A stretch of 64,000 nucleotides of DNA, taken from the NCBI RefSeq assembly GCF_000026945.1, contig NC_012865.1:620001-684000 (forward strand), written 5' to 3'. The notes below the pieces were generated by a model, which worked only from the letters and a program-made list of their open reading frames with translations, made no database searches and was not told the origin of the DNA. Below are positions 1 to 9,693 of the stretch, piece after piece (position 1 is the stretch's first letter; every line of letters begins with the position of its first letter). The position numbers were made by a program, and so were the translations under genes. This DNA comes from Candida dubliniensis CD36. Its lineage: Eukaryota; Ascomycota; Pichiomycetes; Serinales; Debaryomycetaceae.

Positions 1-2107
1 ATTTTGACCAATGGAATTTAAATACCTAAATCCATTTCAAGTTAGGCATCACACGAGATTTAGATCATCTTCTTCATAATAAAAAGAAACGTAAGGTAAA
101 AATGTTTTTTATGCTGGCATTTTGTTAATTGATATCGTTCAAGTTTCAAGATTGGTTGGTTTGAAATTACGTTTATTTGGGGGCAGCATGGATCAATAAA
201 GTTTAACCGAGAAATTACATGGGGAATAACAAAGTTAAAAGAAAGGGGTTTGTAAATAAAAGCCTTGTTTGTGGCGAAGGTGACGAATGCGGCAAAATCA
301 ACTACAATAGGGGTGATAATTGTGCCCTGAAAAAGTTGGAAAACAATACAGATTAGCCAAAATGAAAATAGCATCATCTTTTCTATTTATCTGATAAAAC
401 AATCTAAATTTGAAGTTGGATTTTTTTAGTGCAATCATTAAGATTTCGTTGGCTATCTGGTACTCGAACATAATTATTTATCACCAATCGTGACGTAACA
501 ATGAAAACACAACAGAAGCTATCAACTCAACAACAAAATAGTATATGGTCGAAATAATACTTTGTAACGAAATGTTTGCCATCTAGACGCAAGATAAAAC
601 AATCCAAATGCCAAGAGAAAAGAAAGTATCAATTTTTTAGTAATTGTTAGTTGGTTGGTGATAAAGTCACACGACAACAAATAAAAATAATCACAAAATC
701 GCAATTATGTTCAACAAATTGAAAGCCGACCTGAATAGCAAACACCAATTTTTGAGACAATAATAACAATGAATTGACTAAAGTTATTGACCCACTCAGA
801 TTTTAATAATACACAGTGGATAGTATTGACAAGGCAAAGTAATGGCAATAGGCAAATATTATTATTCAGAAATAACACCAAACCACGCGTAAAACCAATA
901 ATTATTAACACTATTCGGTGGTTGTTATAATATTAATGAGGCAGTATTGGTCTCCGCCTCTATTTCTTTCTTCGTTTTTAACAATTTTGTGCTCTACATT
1001 TTGTTAAATCGTGGATAACAACAGTACACGTAACTATTGGCCACAGCTTTATTTTGTCTTACGTGTTTTTGATATTTAGAATCACCAAACATTGCTTTTT
1101 GATACAGATGAACCCAAAAGTGTTTTCAAAAACAATCATCCCAATGGTACTAAAACTCCCTTGATCGAAATAGGAAATAAGATTTAGTGGAATCTAGATT
1201 TAGAGCAACACCACAAAGGTAAATGATTAATCCACGTTGAAGTTTATTTTGAACGCGTATTGATGTACTCAATTTTGTTAAACCAAAAGAACACTCGAAC
1301 AAAGTCAAGTGGCTTTAGCGTAAGAGGAAAGTTTTCTTATCAACATAGGGCGAAACTTTTTGGTGGCCAAAAAGTTATGTCTTGTTACAATATTATCTAT
1401 TCTATCTGTAAATCTAACAACGAGTGTTGCCCTTACAAATAGAGATTTTGAATACAAATAATGATGATATTATTTATCAATTCATTGACACTATACAAAA
1501 CTGAGCGTGTACGTTGAATGTCTGTAGGGGTCTCTTTATGGAATACCATGTTCCAATATGTCCAGTCCACATACATTTCAGCTTTTGCAGATCCTAGTTA
1601 TAAATCCAAAAAGAATCATTAAAGAAGGTTTTGCAATCATTTGCTGCAATTAGAATCGGCTACTACGATTCTTGAAATTTAATGTCTCAATTTGTCAAAC
1701 ATTTTTTTTACATCGAACCGGAACAGCAAAAATACTACAAATTAGTACTTCCACCCTAAATCCTTAACAATCACTGGTGTTATTCAAAAATGAACATAAT
1801 AGTATACAATGATGGCACCATGGTAATAGAATCATGAATTTTGGCACAGATATTTCGTGCGATCCACGACGCGACTATCAACAATTTTTTTTTTTACACG
1901 AGGCAAGGTCCAATTCCTTTTTTTTTTTTTTAGTTGTTGTTGTTTTCGTCATTGTTGCCATAATTATTATATAATCAAGACTCCGAATATAACACACTAC
2001 CAAATCATTAGAGTATATTCAATAGTGTATCGTACCAAAACCTATAGAGATATTACCTTCCTTTAAAAGAAACCGTTTGATAACCACAGTTATTATTATC
2101 ATCACAA
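1..2107. other. Gene-free AT-rich region upstream of the four-repeat cysteine protein gene
   Basis: I find no convincing gene here. The short reading frames are AT-rich, hydrophobic and without family resemblance. Two ACGCGT hexamers (885-890 and 1253-1258) match the MluI cell-cycle box consensus, but they lie 0.85-1.2 kb from the next start codon, so a role is only possible. Poly-T/A runs occur near 1885 and 1920. No tRNA or long terminal repeat could be recognised by eye. Confidence 0.6.
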
Positions 2108-5100
2108 ATGTTTAAAGAGTGTATTGGTTGTCTGCAAAAACGTTTGGGTGACGAGCCCGAAGATGATAGATCAAATGTGTTGTGTCCAATATGCAGAATG
2201 ACAAGATATTATAACGCTTACAAAAAATACATAACTTCAAAGTTGAGGTCAAAGTCTAAAGCAAAAAGAACAAGCATCGAACGGAAACTACGAAAATTCA
2301 TGACGAACAAATTCCATATCACAACTAAACTTTATGCATTAAAACAGTTAACTTCGTCTCATAAACTGAAAGAATACTCACAAGTGAAACTTTTTTTGCT
2401 AAGTGATCGTCAGATTAAGTTTATTTTCAATAACAACAAAAATATCTCATCAAGATTATGTCTTCGTGAAATTGAAAGATTGGAATATTCTGATAAGGCA
2501 CAAGAAGAATTACTACAGCTTGAAGAAACAAGTAGTAGCTGCAGATCCTCCGATAATGAAAATAATGATGAAATTGCGGAAGTTCCCAATCGTGCTGGTA
2601 ATTTGGCAGAAGAGCAACCCCTTCCCAACAATCAGAACAGCAAGCAGATTTTCGATACCAATAATAATGGCATTTCTCATAATGTGATAGGGAATGGTAA
2701 TAACGAAGATACTTTAATGAACGATATTGATAACAATGAGAAGTCGCTGCTGCATGTATCTGATGACAGTGAAGTTTCCCAAACACGTACGGGCAATACT
2801 GTTTTGTCCACCGATATTGCAGCAGAGAATTCTAAAAACGGTGCTACTGATTCTGTTATTCTCGATATGCATGAACCTTTGGACTTAGGTTCGAGAAATG
2901 GCTCATGGGAACCAAGTCGTGATGTTTCTCCACCTAACGAGTATGCATTTATCCTCGAAGAACTGCCTTCCACAGTGAAAAGTCCATCCAGTCTTTTGGC
3001 ACCAGACCCAGCCACTGCCGAGAAGCCGATATCACAGGATACCACATTTACTGGTCACGTATACAAATTAAAACCAAGTAAAATTGCAAAACCTTCCCAT
3101 AATGAACGCACAAATGATGCACAATTGCATTTGATGGTGCAGAATTTGCGGAGAAACTTAAGCTCGATTGTTTTTCGTCAAAATCAGTCCCCTAATACTG
3201 ATATGAATGATGCCGCAGTCGACACAACGGCTTCTCCACCTATAACAAACAATTTACCAGAACAGAATAAAACAACAACCCAAGTTGAGCATTCCAGACA
3301 AACTGCATCACCAGAATTAGCTGGTTCAATACCACAATCACATAGTTCAGAAACGTCCACTTTGATAGATAATACGTCACCGGTTACCGACCCAGCAATA
3401 CAAACTACTTTATCACCAACGAAACGATTTGGATGTTGTAAACGACCAAAACCAAGTGATATGCCTCCTGAGTGCTTATCTTTTTCAACATGTCCGCGAT
3501 GCCTTATTAGACATAGACTTCATAGAGATACCTTACAAGCTTTATCAAAAGTCATAAAATTATACGGATTCTATCAAATGCACCGGTACTATAATAAAGA
3601 TAAAGAGTACATCAAACTTGCAATGGAACGTGATCCTTATTTGGAAGAACTTGGTTCTCGAACATTTGATTATTCCATAGAATTGGAGAAATTGAGAGCT
3701 GAAGAAAACAGCAAGATTGAACAATCTCAATCACAACAAAATGCCAGCATAAACCTCAAGTCAGCAACCAATTCGAATAGTCAAAGTTTGACTGATTTAG
3801 AGGTTGTTGAAACTAACAATCAAATTTTTAGAACGCATGATGTACCACAGCAGACTGGAAACTTACTGCAACAGGAAAGTTCTTTCAATAGAGAAAACTC
3901 GGCCCAGGCAGAAAGCTTGCCCATCCAAGAGAATATTGCAAGTCAGGCAAATGTATCTAATCGAGAAAGCTCTCTCGAACAAAATGAAATCCGGAGCGAC
4001 CAACATACTGCTTCTAACGAGAATGCCCTTCCTGTTGAAGACGACTTAGATACTTTGGATAAACATGCAGAAGTTAGTATAAAGCCGGAAGACAATGTTT
4101 TTGAGAATGATACAGGTCATAGCAATGACGATAACCCTGCAACGAGTGACAAAGAAGAAGAAAGTGGTCATGACATCGAGGATAGCAATAACAATGAGAA
4201 TGCTGATACAAACACAAGCACGCATAGAAATAGCTCGCAAGACAATGTGGCCGATCCAAATGAGAATACTCATAATAATGAAAATGATGTCAATGCCAAT
4301 GTTGAAGACAATGCAGGAATTGTTGATGTCCAAAGAAACAGTAATGATAAAAGAGAACACACGGAATCTCAAAATAAAAGTGACAGTATTAGCAAGGTTG
4401 AGTATGGAGATGAAGCTAAGCATATCATTCAGGACAGTTCTACAAATGGAGGTGATAAGCAAAAAGTTACCAATACTGGCAGTGCAAGCACTTCTCCAAA
4501 TGAACCAATAATTCAATTCAATGTCGATGATCTATCGAGAACTTCTTCACTGAATAGTTCGATTCAGGAAATTCCTCAAATTGGAAATCCACCAGTCACC
4601 AGAGCATATTCAGCTCCTATTCAACCAACTTCCTCCTTTGATCCCTCCTCATCACAGCCAACCAATGTATTAAATTCTACTTCTCAAAATATAGACGTCG
4701 ATAAGTTGATAACCACTATAAACAACACAACGATGCCAGAGCGTATTCCAACGCCAAATAATCCCGTCCTGCATGGATTGTTACCTAATCAAGTACAAAG
4801 GTTAAATGATCCAGTGACAACAGGCAGCGTTGCAAGCAAAACTATTTGCTCAATTTGTAAACAAATACGCGAGCCAGATGAGCCATTTCCGGCATCAAAA
4901 TCACCTAGTTGTCCTAAATGTACTTTGAAAGTAGCTTTATTGAAGGGACAAAGTAATACAGTTTTTGGTGTTACCAAACTTTATGCACTCAAGCAAGTCT
5001 ATGAATGGCAGAATTATTCATCATTCCAATTGAGGACTATGTTTTTAGATCAAGATATGTATTTGTCCCAATTCAACACAAGACCATTCAATTTTGTATG

Positions 5101-5497
5101 CGAAATGATTCGATTACTGGGACCGCCATCACCATACCGTCCATTTCAACCCCCTGAGTTCCCACTGTTTCTACAACGAATGAACAGAGTATGTCAAAAA
5201 TGTAACGCTAGCATACTTGATGCTTTCAATGAAATGAAAAACTATTCATGTTGTGCCAAATGTACCTTAGTTGATGGAATTGCCAATGAATATAGTCATG
5301 CATTGCTGAATTCTGTGAAAATCTTGGCTCTCAAACAAGTGCTCGAGGGTAATACTTTAGAAGATAATCAGCTTGTGTTGAAATTTTTATTTGACAAGTT
5401 CTTACAACAATACAAGGGCAAAAAGTTTGATTATGAAATAGAGTTATTAAAGTATAAAACAGGAGATGAAAATTATGATGAATTTCCGTTACACTAA
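2108..5497 (+). CDS. Unrecognised 1129-residue protein with four copies of a CxxC...CxxC plus helical domain
   Basis: I do not recognise this protein. It has four divergent copies of a unit of about 85-125 residues: residues 5-128, 443-530, 914-1005 and 1029-1116. Each unit starts with two cysteine pairs: C5/C8 with C26/C29; C443 or C444 with C462/C465; C914/C917 with C935/C938; C1029/C1032 with C1049/C1052. A predicted helical part follows, with a KLYALKQ-like motif and a closing F-[DN]-[YF]-x2-E-[IL] motif. The spacing between pairs is about 17 residues in every copy. The pairs suggest a structural zinc site (inference). Copies 1 and 2, and copies 2 and 3, are separated by long Asn/Ser/Glu-rich, probably disordered segments; copies 3 and 4 are almost adjacent. 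There is no signal peptide or membrane segment. The ATG at 2108 opens directly into the first CxxC pair, which supports the start. The gene is convergent with the methionine sulfoxide reductase gene. Confidence 0.9.
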   Translation: MFKECIGCLQKRLGDEPEDDRSNVLCPICRMTRYYNAYKKYITSKLRSKSKAKRTSIERKLRKFMTNKFHITTKLYALKQLTSSHKLKEYSQVKLFLLSDRQIKFIFNNNKNISSRLCLREIERLEYSDKAQEELLQLEETSSSCRSSDNENNDEIAEVPNRAGNLAEEQPLPNNQNSKQIFDTNNNGISHNVIGNGNNEDTLMNDIDNNEKSLLHVSDDSEVSQTRTGNTVLSTDIAAENSKNGATDSVILDMHEPLDLGSRNGSWEPSRDVSPPNEYAFILEELPSTVKSPSSLLAPDPATAEKPISQDTTFTGHVYKLKPSKIAKPSHNERTNDAQLHLMVQNLRRNLSSIVFRQNQSPNTDMNDAAVDTTASPPITNNLPEQNKTTTQVEHSRQTASPELAGSIPQSHSSETSTLIDNTSPVTDPAIQTTLSPTKRFGCCKRPKPSDMPPECLSFSTCPRCLIRHRLHRDTLQALSKVIKLYGFYQMHRYYNKDKEYIKLAMERDPYLEELGSRTFDYSIELEKLRAEENSKIEQSQSQQNASINLKSATNSNSQSLTDLEVVETNNQIFRTHDVPQQTGNLLQQESSFNRENSAQAESLPIQENIASQANVSNRESSLEQNEIRSDQHTASNENALPVEDDLDTLDKHAEVSIKPEDNVFENDTGHSNDDNPATSDKEEESGHDIEDSNNNENADTNTSTHRNSSQDNVADPNENTHNNENDVNANVEDNAGIVDVQRNSNDKREHTESQNKSDSISKVEYGDEAKHIIQDSSTNGGDKQKVTNTGSASTSPNEPIIQFNVDDLSRTSSLNSSIQEIPQIGNPPVTRAYSAPIQPTSSFDPSSSQPTNVLNSTSQNIDVDKLITTINNTTMPERIPTPNNPVLHGLLPNQVQRLNDPVTTGSVASKTICSICKQIREPDEPFPASKSPSCPKCTLKVALLKGQSNTVFGVTKLYALKQVYEWQNYSSFQLRTMFLDQDMYLSQFNTRPFNFVCEMIRLLGPPSPYRPFQPPEFPLFLQRMNRVCQKCNASILDAFNEMKNYSCCAKCTLVDGIANEYSHALLNSVKILALKQVLEGNTLEDNQLVLKFLFDKFLQQYKGKKFDYEIELLKYKTGDENYDEFPLH

Positions 5498-5746
5498 AGA
5501 TGAACCAAGCTCATTTAATGTTACACTCCAGATTTTTGTTATTTTGGCTTGTTAAATTTATGTCTATATGTACCACAAATACTATGAACATTGTATTACT
5601 ATTTTATAGTATACGATTGCAAATATGTCAAATATTAAGGTAATGATAGACTTTATGTATTACCTGTAGCTAATTATATTTCAATGAAGCTATTGATCCC
5701 TTTTTTGACAAGATTCCATAATGCCAAATTCTTTTCTTTTATATCA

Positions 5747-6271
5747 TTACAAAGATTGAGCAATTAATTCAGCCAATTTCTGTAAATATTCTTGGTCAAC
5801 TTTATCAAATCCTTCAAGATCCAAACAATCCAAATCAATTACTCCCTTTGTTTGTCCATTTTTCACAATAGGAACCACTATTTCACTTTTAGTCTCTCCA
5901 TCACAAGCAATATGACCTGGAAATTTTTCTACATCAGGTACCAATTGTGTTACTTGTTCTGAAGCAGCAGTTCCACAAACCCCATGACCAAATTTAATCA
6001 ATTGACAAGCAACTTTCCCTTGAAATGGACCCAAAATTAATTCTTTGGGCAAGGTTTGATCATTGCTGTTTTCAATAGTGAGGTAAAAACCCGTCCAATT
6101 GACGTTTATGCTCAATGACTTGTATGCATGCCATATCAATGACGAACAATTGGATAAGTTTGCCACCCAGTTGTCAGTTTCTAATGCCTTATAGGAATCT
6201 AGAACATGTTGGAGGGTTTCTTCCTTGGAGAATTCACCAGATTTGAGATTCGAGTAGTCTGCGTGCACCAT
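5747..6271 (-). CDS. Free methionine-R-sulfoxide reductase (fRMsr, GAF domain; YKL069W-like)
   Basis: This enzyme reduces free methionine-R-sulfoxide to methionine using thioredoxin, protecting the cytosolic methionine pool from oxidation. The 174-residue protein is a single GAF domain, the usual length for the family. The three cysteines used in catalysis by the yeast enzyme are present as C89 (in a GPFQGKVAC context), C99 (GxGVCGTA) and C123 (HIACD); the yeast residues are C91, C101 and C125. The SEIVVPI stretch after C123 is also typical. The ATG at 6271 gives an N terminus of family length. The gene is divergent from the Crt10-like gene, and the shared 784-base region contains a TCACGTGA site that could tie it to sulfur regulation (inference). 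Confidence 0.93.
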   Translation of the reverse strand: MVHADYSNLKSGEFSKEETLQHVLDSYKALETDNWVANLSNCSSLIWHAYKSLSINVNWTGFYLTIENSNDQTLPKELILGPFQGKVACQLIKFGHGVCGTAASEQVTQLVPDVEKFPGHIACDGETKSEIVVPIVKNGQTKGVIDLDCLDLEGFDKVDQEYLQKLAELIAQSL

Positions 6272-7055
6272 TGTTTTGAGTTGGTTTTATTTTATGCTTT
6301 ATAATTCAATTGGATTTAGATAAATATATCTAGAATAGCTAATCACAGCAATTGTTTTTAAGAATGATGAATGATTCAATAAAGTTTCAATTTACAAGAA
6401 TGTCTTTCCCCTTTTTTTTTTTTTTTTTTCGCTCACTCATCCCAATAAAGTGTGGCATCGTTGACATCATTTACATAAACTTAAATAGTACTTTTATCAC
6501 TTTAATTCGTACGGGATAAACTTTGATGGAAGACTAAGAAATATATTCAGAGATGACAACAAAATCTAAAAATAAGAAAAGAGGTGATAACTGTATTTAC
6601 TACATTTGGACTACAGGTTTTTCAATCGTTGACAGATTATCCGGTACCTGCATCAAATTTACACGGTTTAAACACAACCTCTTGGCTACACAATTTCAAT
6701 TATATGGTATCCGTATATAAACATGATAATAACTGGTTTTTTGAGTTTCCATTATATAGTTGAACCCGCTCACTACTCTGCGCTGAAGAATGCAACAATC
6801 ACGTGACTGGTCACACGAGAAGTTTCTTCTGTGTCAACTTCTCCAATTTTCTGTTCTTTTTTTTTACCCGCCTGATTCTATCAAATGTTTTTTGGGCTTC
6901 TTATCTTTTATCATCGAATTTATAAATCAGTTATCAAAACCCTTTATCAACAACGTCTTTTTGAAAAGAATTTGGAACACACACATATTTATTGTATTTC
7001 CTATATATCTTGTTGTCTTATCTGGCTGGATTGTATCATTTCTTTGTAACATCTT
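6272..7055. other. Divergent promoter region between the fRMsr gene and the Crt10-like gene
   Basis: This 784-base region serves two divergent genes. It has a long poly-T run at about 6412-6430, TATATA-like sequence near 6754 and a palindromic TCACGTGA at 6799-6806. An ATG at 6790 opens a 111-codon frame that overlaps the Crt10-like start; I treat it as chance because it is T-rich and hydrophobic. Confidence 0.6.
6799..6806. promoter_or_regulatory. TCACGTGA E-box, candidate Cbf1 site
   Basis: The perfect palindrome TCACGTGA contains the CACGTG core bound by the bHLH factor Cbf1, whose yeast consensus is RTCACRTG. In yeasts Cbf1 governs sulfur-amino-acid genes, and in C. albicans also ribosomal and respiratory genes. 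It sits 528 bases upstream of the fRMsr start and 250 bases upstream of the Crt10-like start. Binding is inferred from the motif only. Confidence 0.45.
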
Positions 7056-9278
7056 ATGGAAGCATTTCAACAATTTCTTCAATCACGAGGGATTCAGCGG
7101 ATCAGAAAACAGCATCGTCGTCTGACGGATACAATCCGAAGCAGAGCTACCAGTGATGGTAATGTCCGTATTAGTACGATAATGAGTAATATTAGAAATG
7201 AAAATGAGGTGCATTTTTCTGATTCCGATGATGAAGTAATAATTGAAGATGAACCATTGGGGATAATTCAAATAAATAATGATATTGATGACGATTTTGA
7301 TAGTTTCTATAATACCAGAAGAGAAAGCTTTGGTGGTGGTGGTGGTGGTAGCAGAAATCAAAATTTCATCATTACTGATCAATGTAATAATGAGATTGAT
7401 AAATCATATGAATATGTTGCGGCACAATCTACTGCTCCCCCATCGATTGAAACTGCAATACCAGATGAACTGTATAAGGATCGATTTGAGTTTAAAATTC
7501 CAAGTCAAGATTTCAAAAATGTCAACTATACTGCTATAGATACTTCAGATTACTCCAAGATTTTGTATAAATCACCTTCAAATAAGTTTGTTAATTCTTT
7601 GAAACTAAAACATTTTGGCATTAAAAAATTATTTGGGGAAGATTTCCGAAAATTTAAGAATAATTTATCAACAATTATTTCCGATGGTACCATGGAGTAT
7701 CTAGTACTAGGATTGAATTCAGAATTGATAGTTTTTGGCTTTGATGGACTAACCAACTTACCATCAAAGCAATTGCTTCGAATAGATACACGACCAATGT
7801 ACACATCAAGTACTGATAGGCTAATCTCTACTTGGCCGTATTTTCCTCATACTATCAATTATATCAAGACTGGAAATTTCAACAACCGCCAAGTTTTAGG
7901 GGTATGCTCTGATGATGGAACGTTATTTATATGGTACACTGAAACAATAATCAAACTAGTGAAAAAATTTGGAAATTCAACAAAACAACAGAGTAATGAC
8001 AATGACCAAGACACAGACAACCCAGTTGCAACGGTCACATTATCTTCTACAGCATCAACGTCAGTGACAACACCTACTATTGTAAAACCAGACTTTAGAA
8101 TCAAAACAGAGGCATCATTATGGGGGTTAGATTTTAAAACTTATAATGGTCACAATATTATAGTAGCATCTGATAACTCACAAAGTGTTGTTCTATTGTA
8201 TTATCATCCAGCCGATGAAAGATTCTATCATATTAAATCTCATCAAATATTACATAATATCCCAGATATTTCTATTGTTTTGTACACCCAGACAGAAGAG
8301 AAGCATACCGTACAAGTGTCATGCGTGTCTATATCCGGGGAAATTATTGTGTTTGAGTTTAATTTTGCAATAGCTTTAGGACCTTTAAATAAAGAGGAAT
8401 TTGAGTATTTCAGAAAGGAACCGTATTATTATGTTGATGCCACAATGGAACAGTTGGAGAATCGAAACGGAATAGATTCCCATGACTTGGCCCTATTGAA
8501 GCTGAAGAAATTTAAACGTGTAAAATTTGCTGAGGCATTATGTATTTCAAGAGTTGTGTTGAGTGAGGACTGCTGGACAGTTAAGCCAATGAACTCTAAA
8601 TGGTTTTTACCCGTGGGGTCTCTCAAGGATGTATTTGGAGATGATAATATTGATGAGTCACGCGAATTGAACCGTATAGGGCAAGAAACACGGATACTCA
8701 ACGTTCTGGGTGGTAAATTCCAATTTTTCCCTAGTAAGACAGTTAATTTTGAGTCTCAATTGGAAGATAATTGTCGCACTAATCCGAGTACTACCACCAA
8801 TTACAAACCAACTACCCTTGACGATGAATACAGAAGAATACATAAAGAGCTAGTGAACGGGTCTAGTGATGAATTCTTATTAGTGTCTACTGCTAAGAAA
8901 TTGTCAATGTTTAGGTTCCCTTCGCTTTTTTGCAATTGTTCAACCCTGAAAGTATTTGATTTAGCAATACCATTTAATGAAGAAAGTAAGTTTACCAATC
9001 GAATATCCATAAGTATGGTGATACCTGAACTTCTGTGCTTAGTTGCTGCAACTCAACAAGGATTAATAACAATTATGAGATTATGTACCTATCAAGGAGT
9101 TTATGGTATGAGACAAGAACATATTTTCCCCAATGCGTTGTCCTTATCATTAGGTTATCATGGGTATAGAACTATTATTGGATTAAGTGTAAGAAAAAGA
9201 ACAGTGGAGAAACCTATATATAATTTATATGTTTCGTATAATGATGGATTAATTATTGGTTATCAAATCTCAATATAA
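7056..9278 (+). CDS. CRT10: Crt10-like WD-type protein
   Basis: The 740-residue protein resembles yeast Crt10, a WD-type protein that represses ribonucleotide reductase genes and links to Rtt101 ubiquitin ligase. An acidic, disordered N-terminal region of about 150 residues holds a run of six glycines. From about residue 165 the chain is predicted to be beta-rich, with WD-like strands such as a VLGVCSDDGTLFIWY segment. A SLWGLDF...IIVASDNSQSVVL segment matches the conserved SAWGL...IAVSxN pattern I associate with this family. It is shorter than yeast Crt10 (about 957 residues). The identification rests on these patterns, so another fungal WD protein is possible. The gene is divergent from the fRMsr gene. 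Confidence 0.65.
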   Translation: MEAFQQFLQSRGIQRIRKQHRRLTDTIRSRATSDGNVRISTIMSNIRNENEVHFSDSDDEVIIEDEPLGIIQINNDIDDDFDSFYNTRRESFGGGGGGSRNQNFIITDQCNNEIDKSYEYVAAQSTAPPSIETAIPDELYKDRFEFKIPSQDFKNVNYTAIDTSDYSKILYKSPSNKFVNSLKLKHFGIKKLFGEDFRKFKNNLSTIISDGTMEYLVLGLNSELIVFGFDGLTNLPSKQLLRIDTRPMYTSSTDRLISTWPYFPHTINYIKTGNFNNRQVLGVCSDDGTLFIWYTETIIKLVKKFGNSTKQQSNDNDQDTDNPVATVTLSSTASTSVTTPTIVKPDFRIKTEASLWGLDFKTYNGHNIIVASDNSQSVVLLYYHPADERFYHIKSHQILHNIPDISIVLYTQTEEKHTVQVSCVSISGEIIVFEFNFAIALGPLNKEEFEYFRKEPYYYVDATMEQLENRNGIDSHDLALLKLKKFKRVKFAEALCISRVVLSEDCWTVKPMNSKWFLPVGSLKDVFGDDNIDESRELNRIGQETRILNVLGGKFQFFPSKTVNFESQLEDNCRTNPSTTTNYKPTTLDDEYRRIHKELVNGSSDEFLLVSTAKKLSMFRFPSLFCNCSTLKVFDLAIPFNEESKFTNRISISMVIPELLCLVAATQQGLITIMRLCTYQGVYGMRQEHIFPNALSLSLGYHGYRTIIGLSVRKRTVEKPIYNLYVSYNDGLIIGYQISI

Positions 9279-9693
9279 ACCTACTACTGGGTGGCTTGCA
9301 ACCAGAACAAAAAACTCAACTATTGGTTATACCAGTGGTTATCTTTGTGTATATGCGTGGGTGTGCGTCTGAAAAAATTTTTTACGCGTTTATCTGAATA
9401 AATTAATAAACAAAGTCACGTTTCGTATATCCTCAGTTTATGTTTTGCGTCACGTTTTTTTTCTCTGTCGCGGTTTCTTCATTTTCCTTGCTAATTCCAT
9501 TCAGCGGAAAAAAGAAAAAAAAAAAAAAAAGAAAGAAAAAAAGAGGGCAAGAAAATAAAAACAAAAACAATACTAGAACCATCTTAACCTTTGTACCACC
9601 CACATCTACACTTCATAATCACCCACGGTTTAACTTTTATTAGAACCAACTCGTGAAATCACATCAATATAGATTAGAATCTAACGACTAATT
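9279..9693. other. MIF2 upstream region
   Basis: This 415-base region lies between two genes read in the same direction. It contains ACGCGT at 9384-9389, a poly-A tract at about 9510-9545 and AC-rich sequence before the MIF2 start. No small gene is supported. Confidence 0.55.
9384..9389. promoter_or_regulatory. ACGCGT MluI cell-cycle box upstream of MIF2
   Basis: ACGCGT is the core recognised by MBF-type Swi6/Mbp1 complexes that drive G1/S genes. It lies 305 bases upstream of the MIF2 ATG. A single hexamer can occur by chance, so function is only a suggestion supported by the gene's role. Confidence 0.35.

Noticed and set aside
60..377. 105-codon minus-strand frame with a hydrophobic start
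   Set aside because: It is AT-rich with no conserved motif and sits alone in a long non-coding region; nothing supports it beyond length.
4046..4516. 156-codon minus-strand frame inside the cysteine-repeat gene
   Set aside because: It is antisense to the Asn/Glu-rich linker, is Ile/Val-rich as expected for a shadow frame, and has no family pattern.
6790..7125. 111-codon hydrophobic frame overlapping the Crt10-like start
   Set aside because: It is read from T-rich leader sequence, has no family pattern and overlaps a well-supported gene in another frame. At most it is an upstream frame in the leader.
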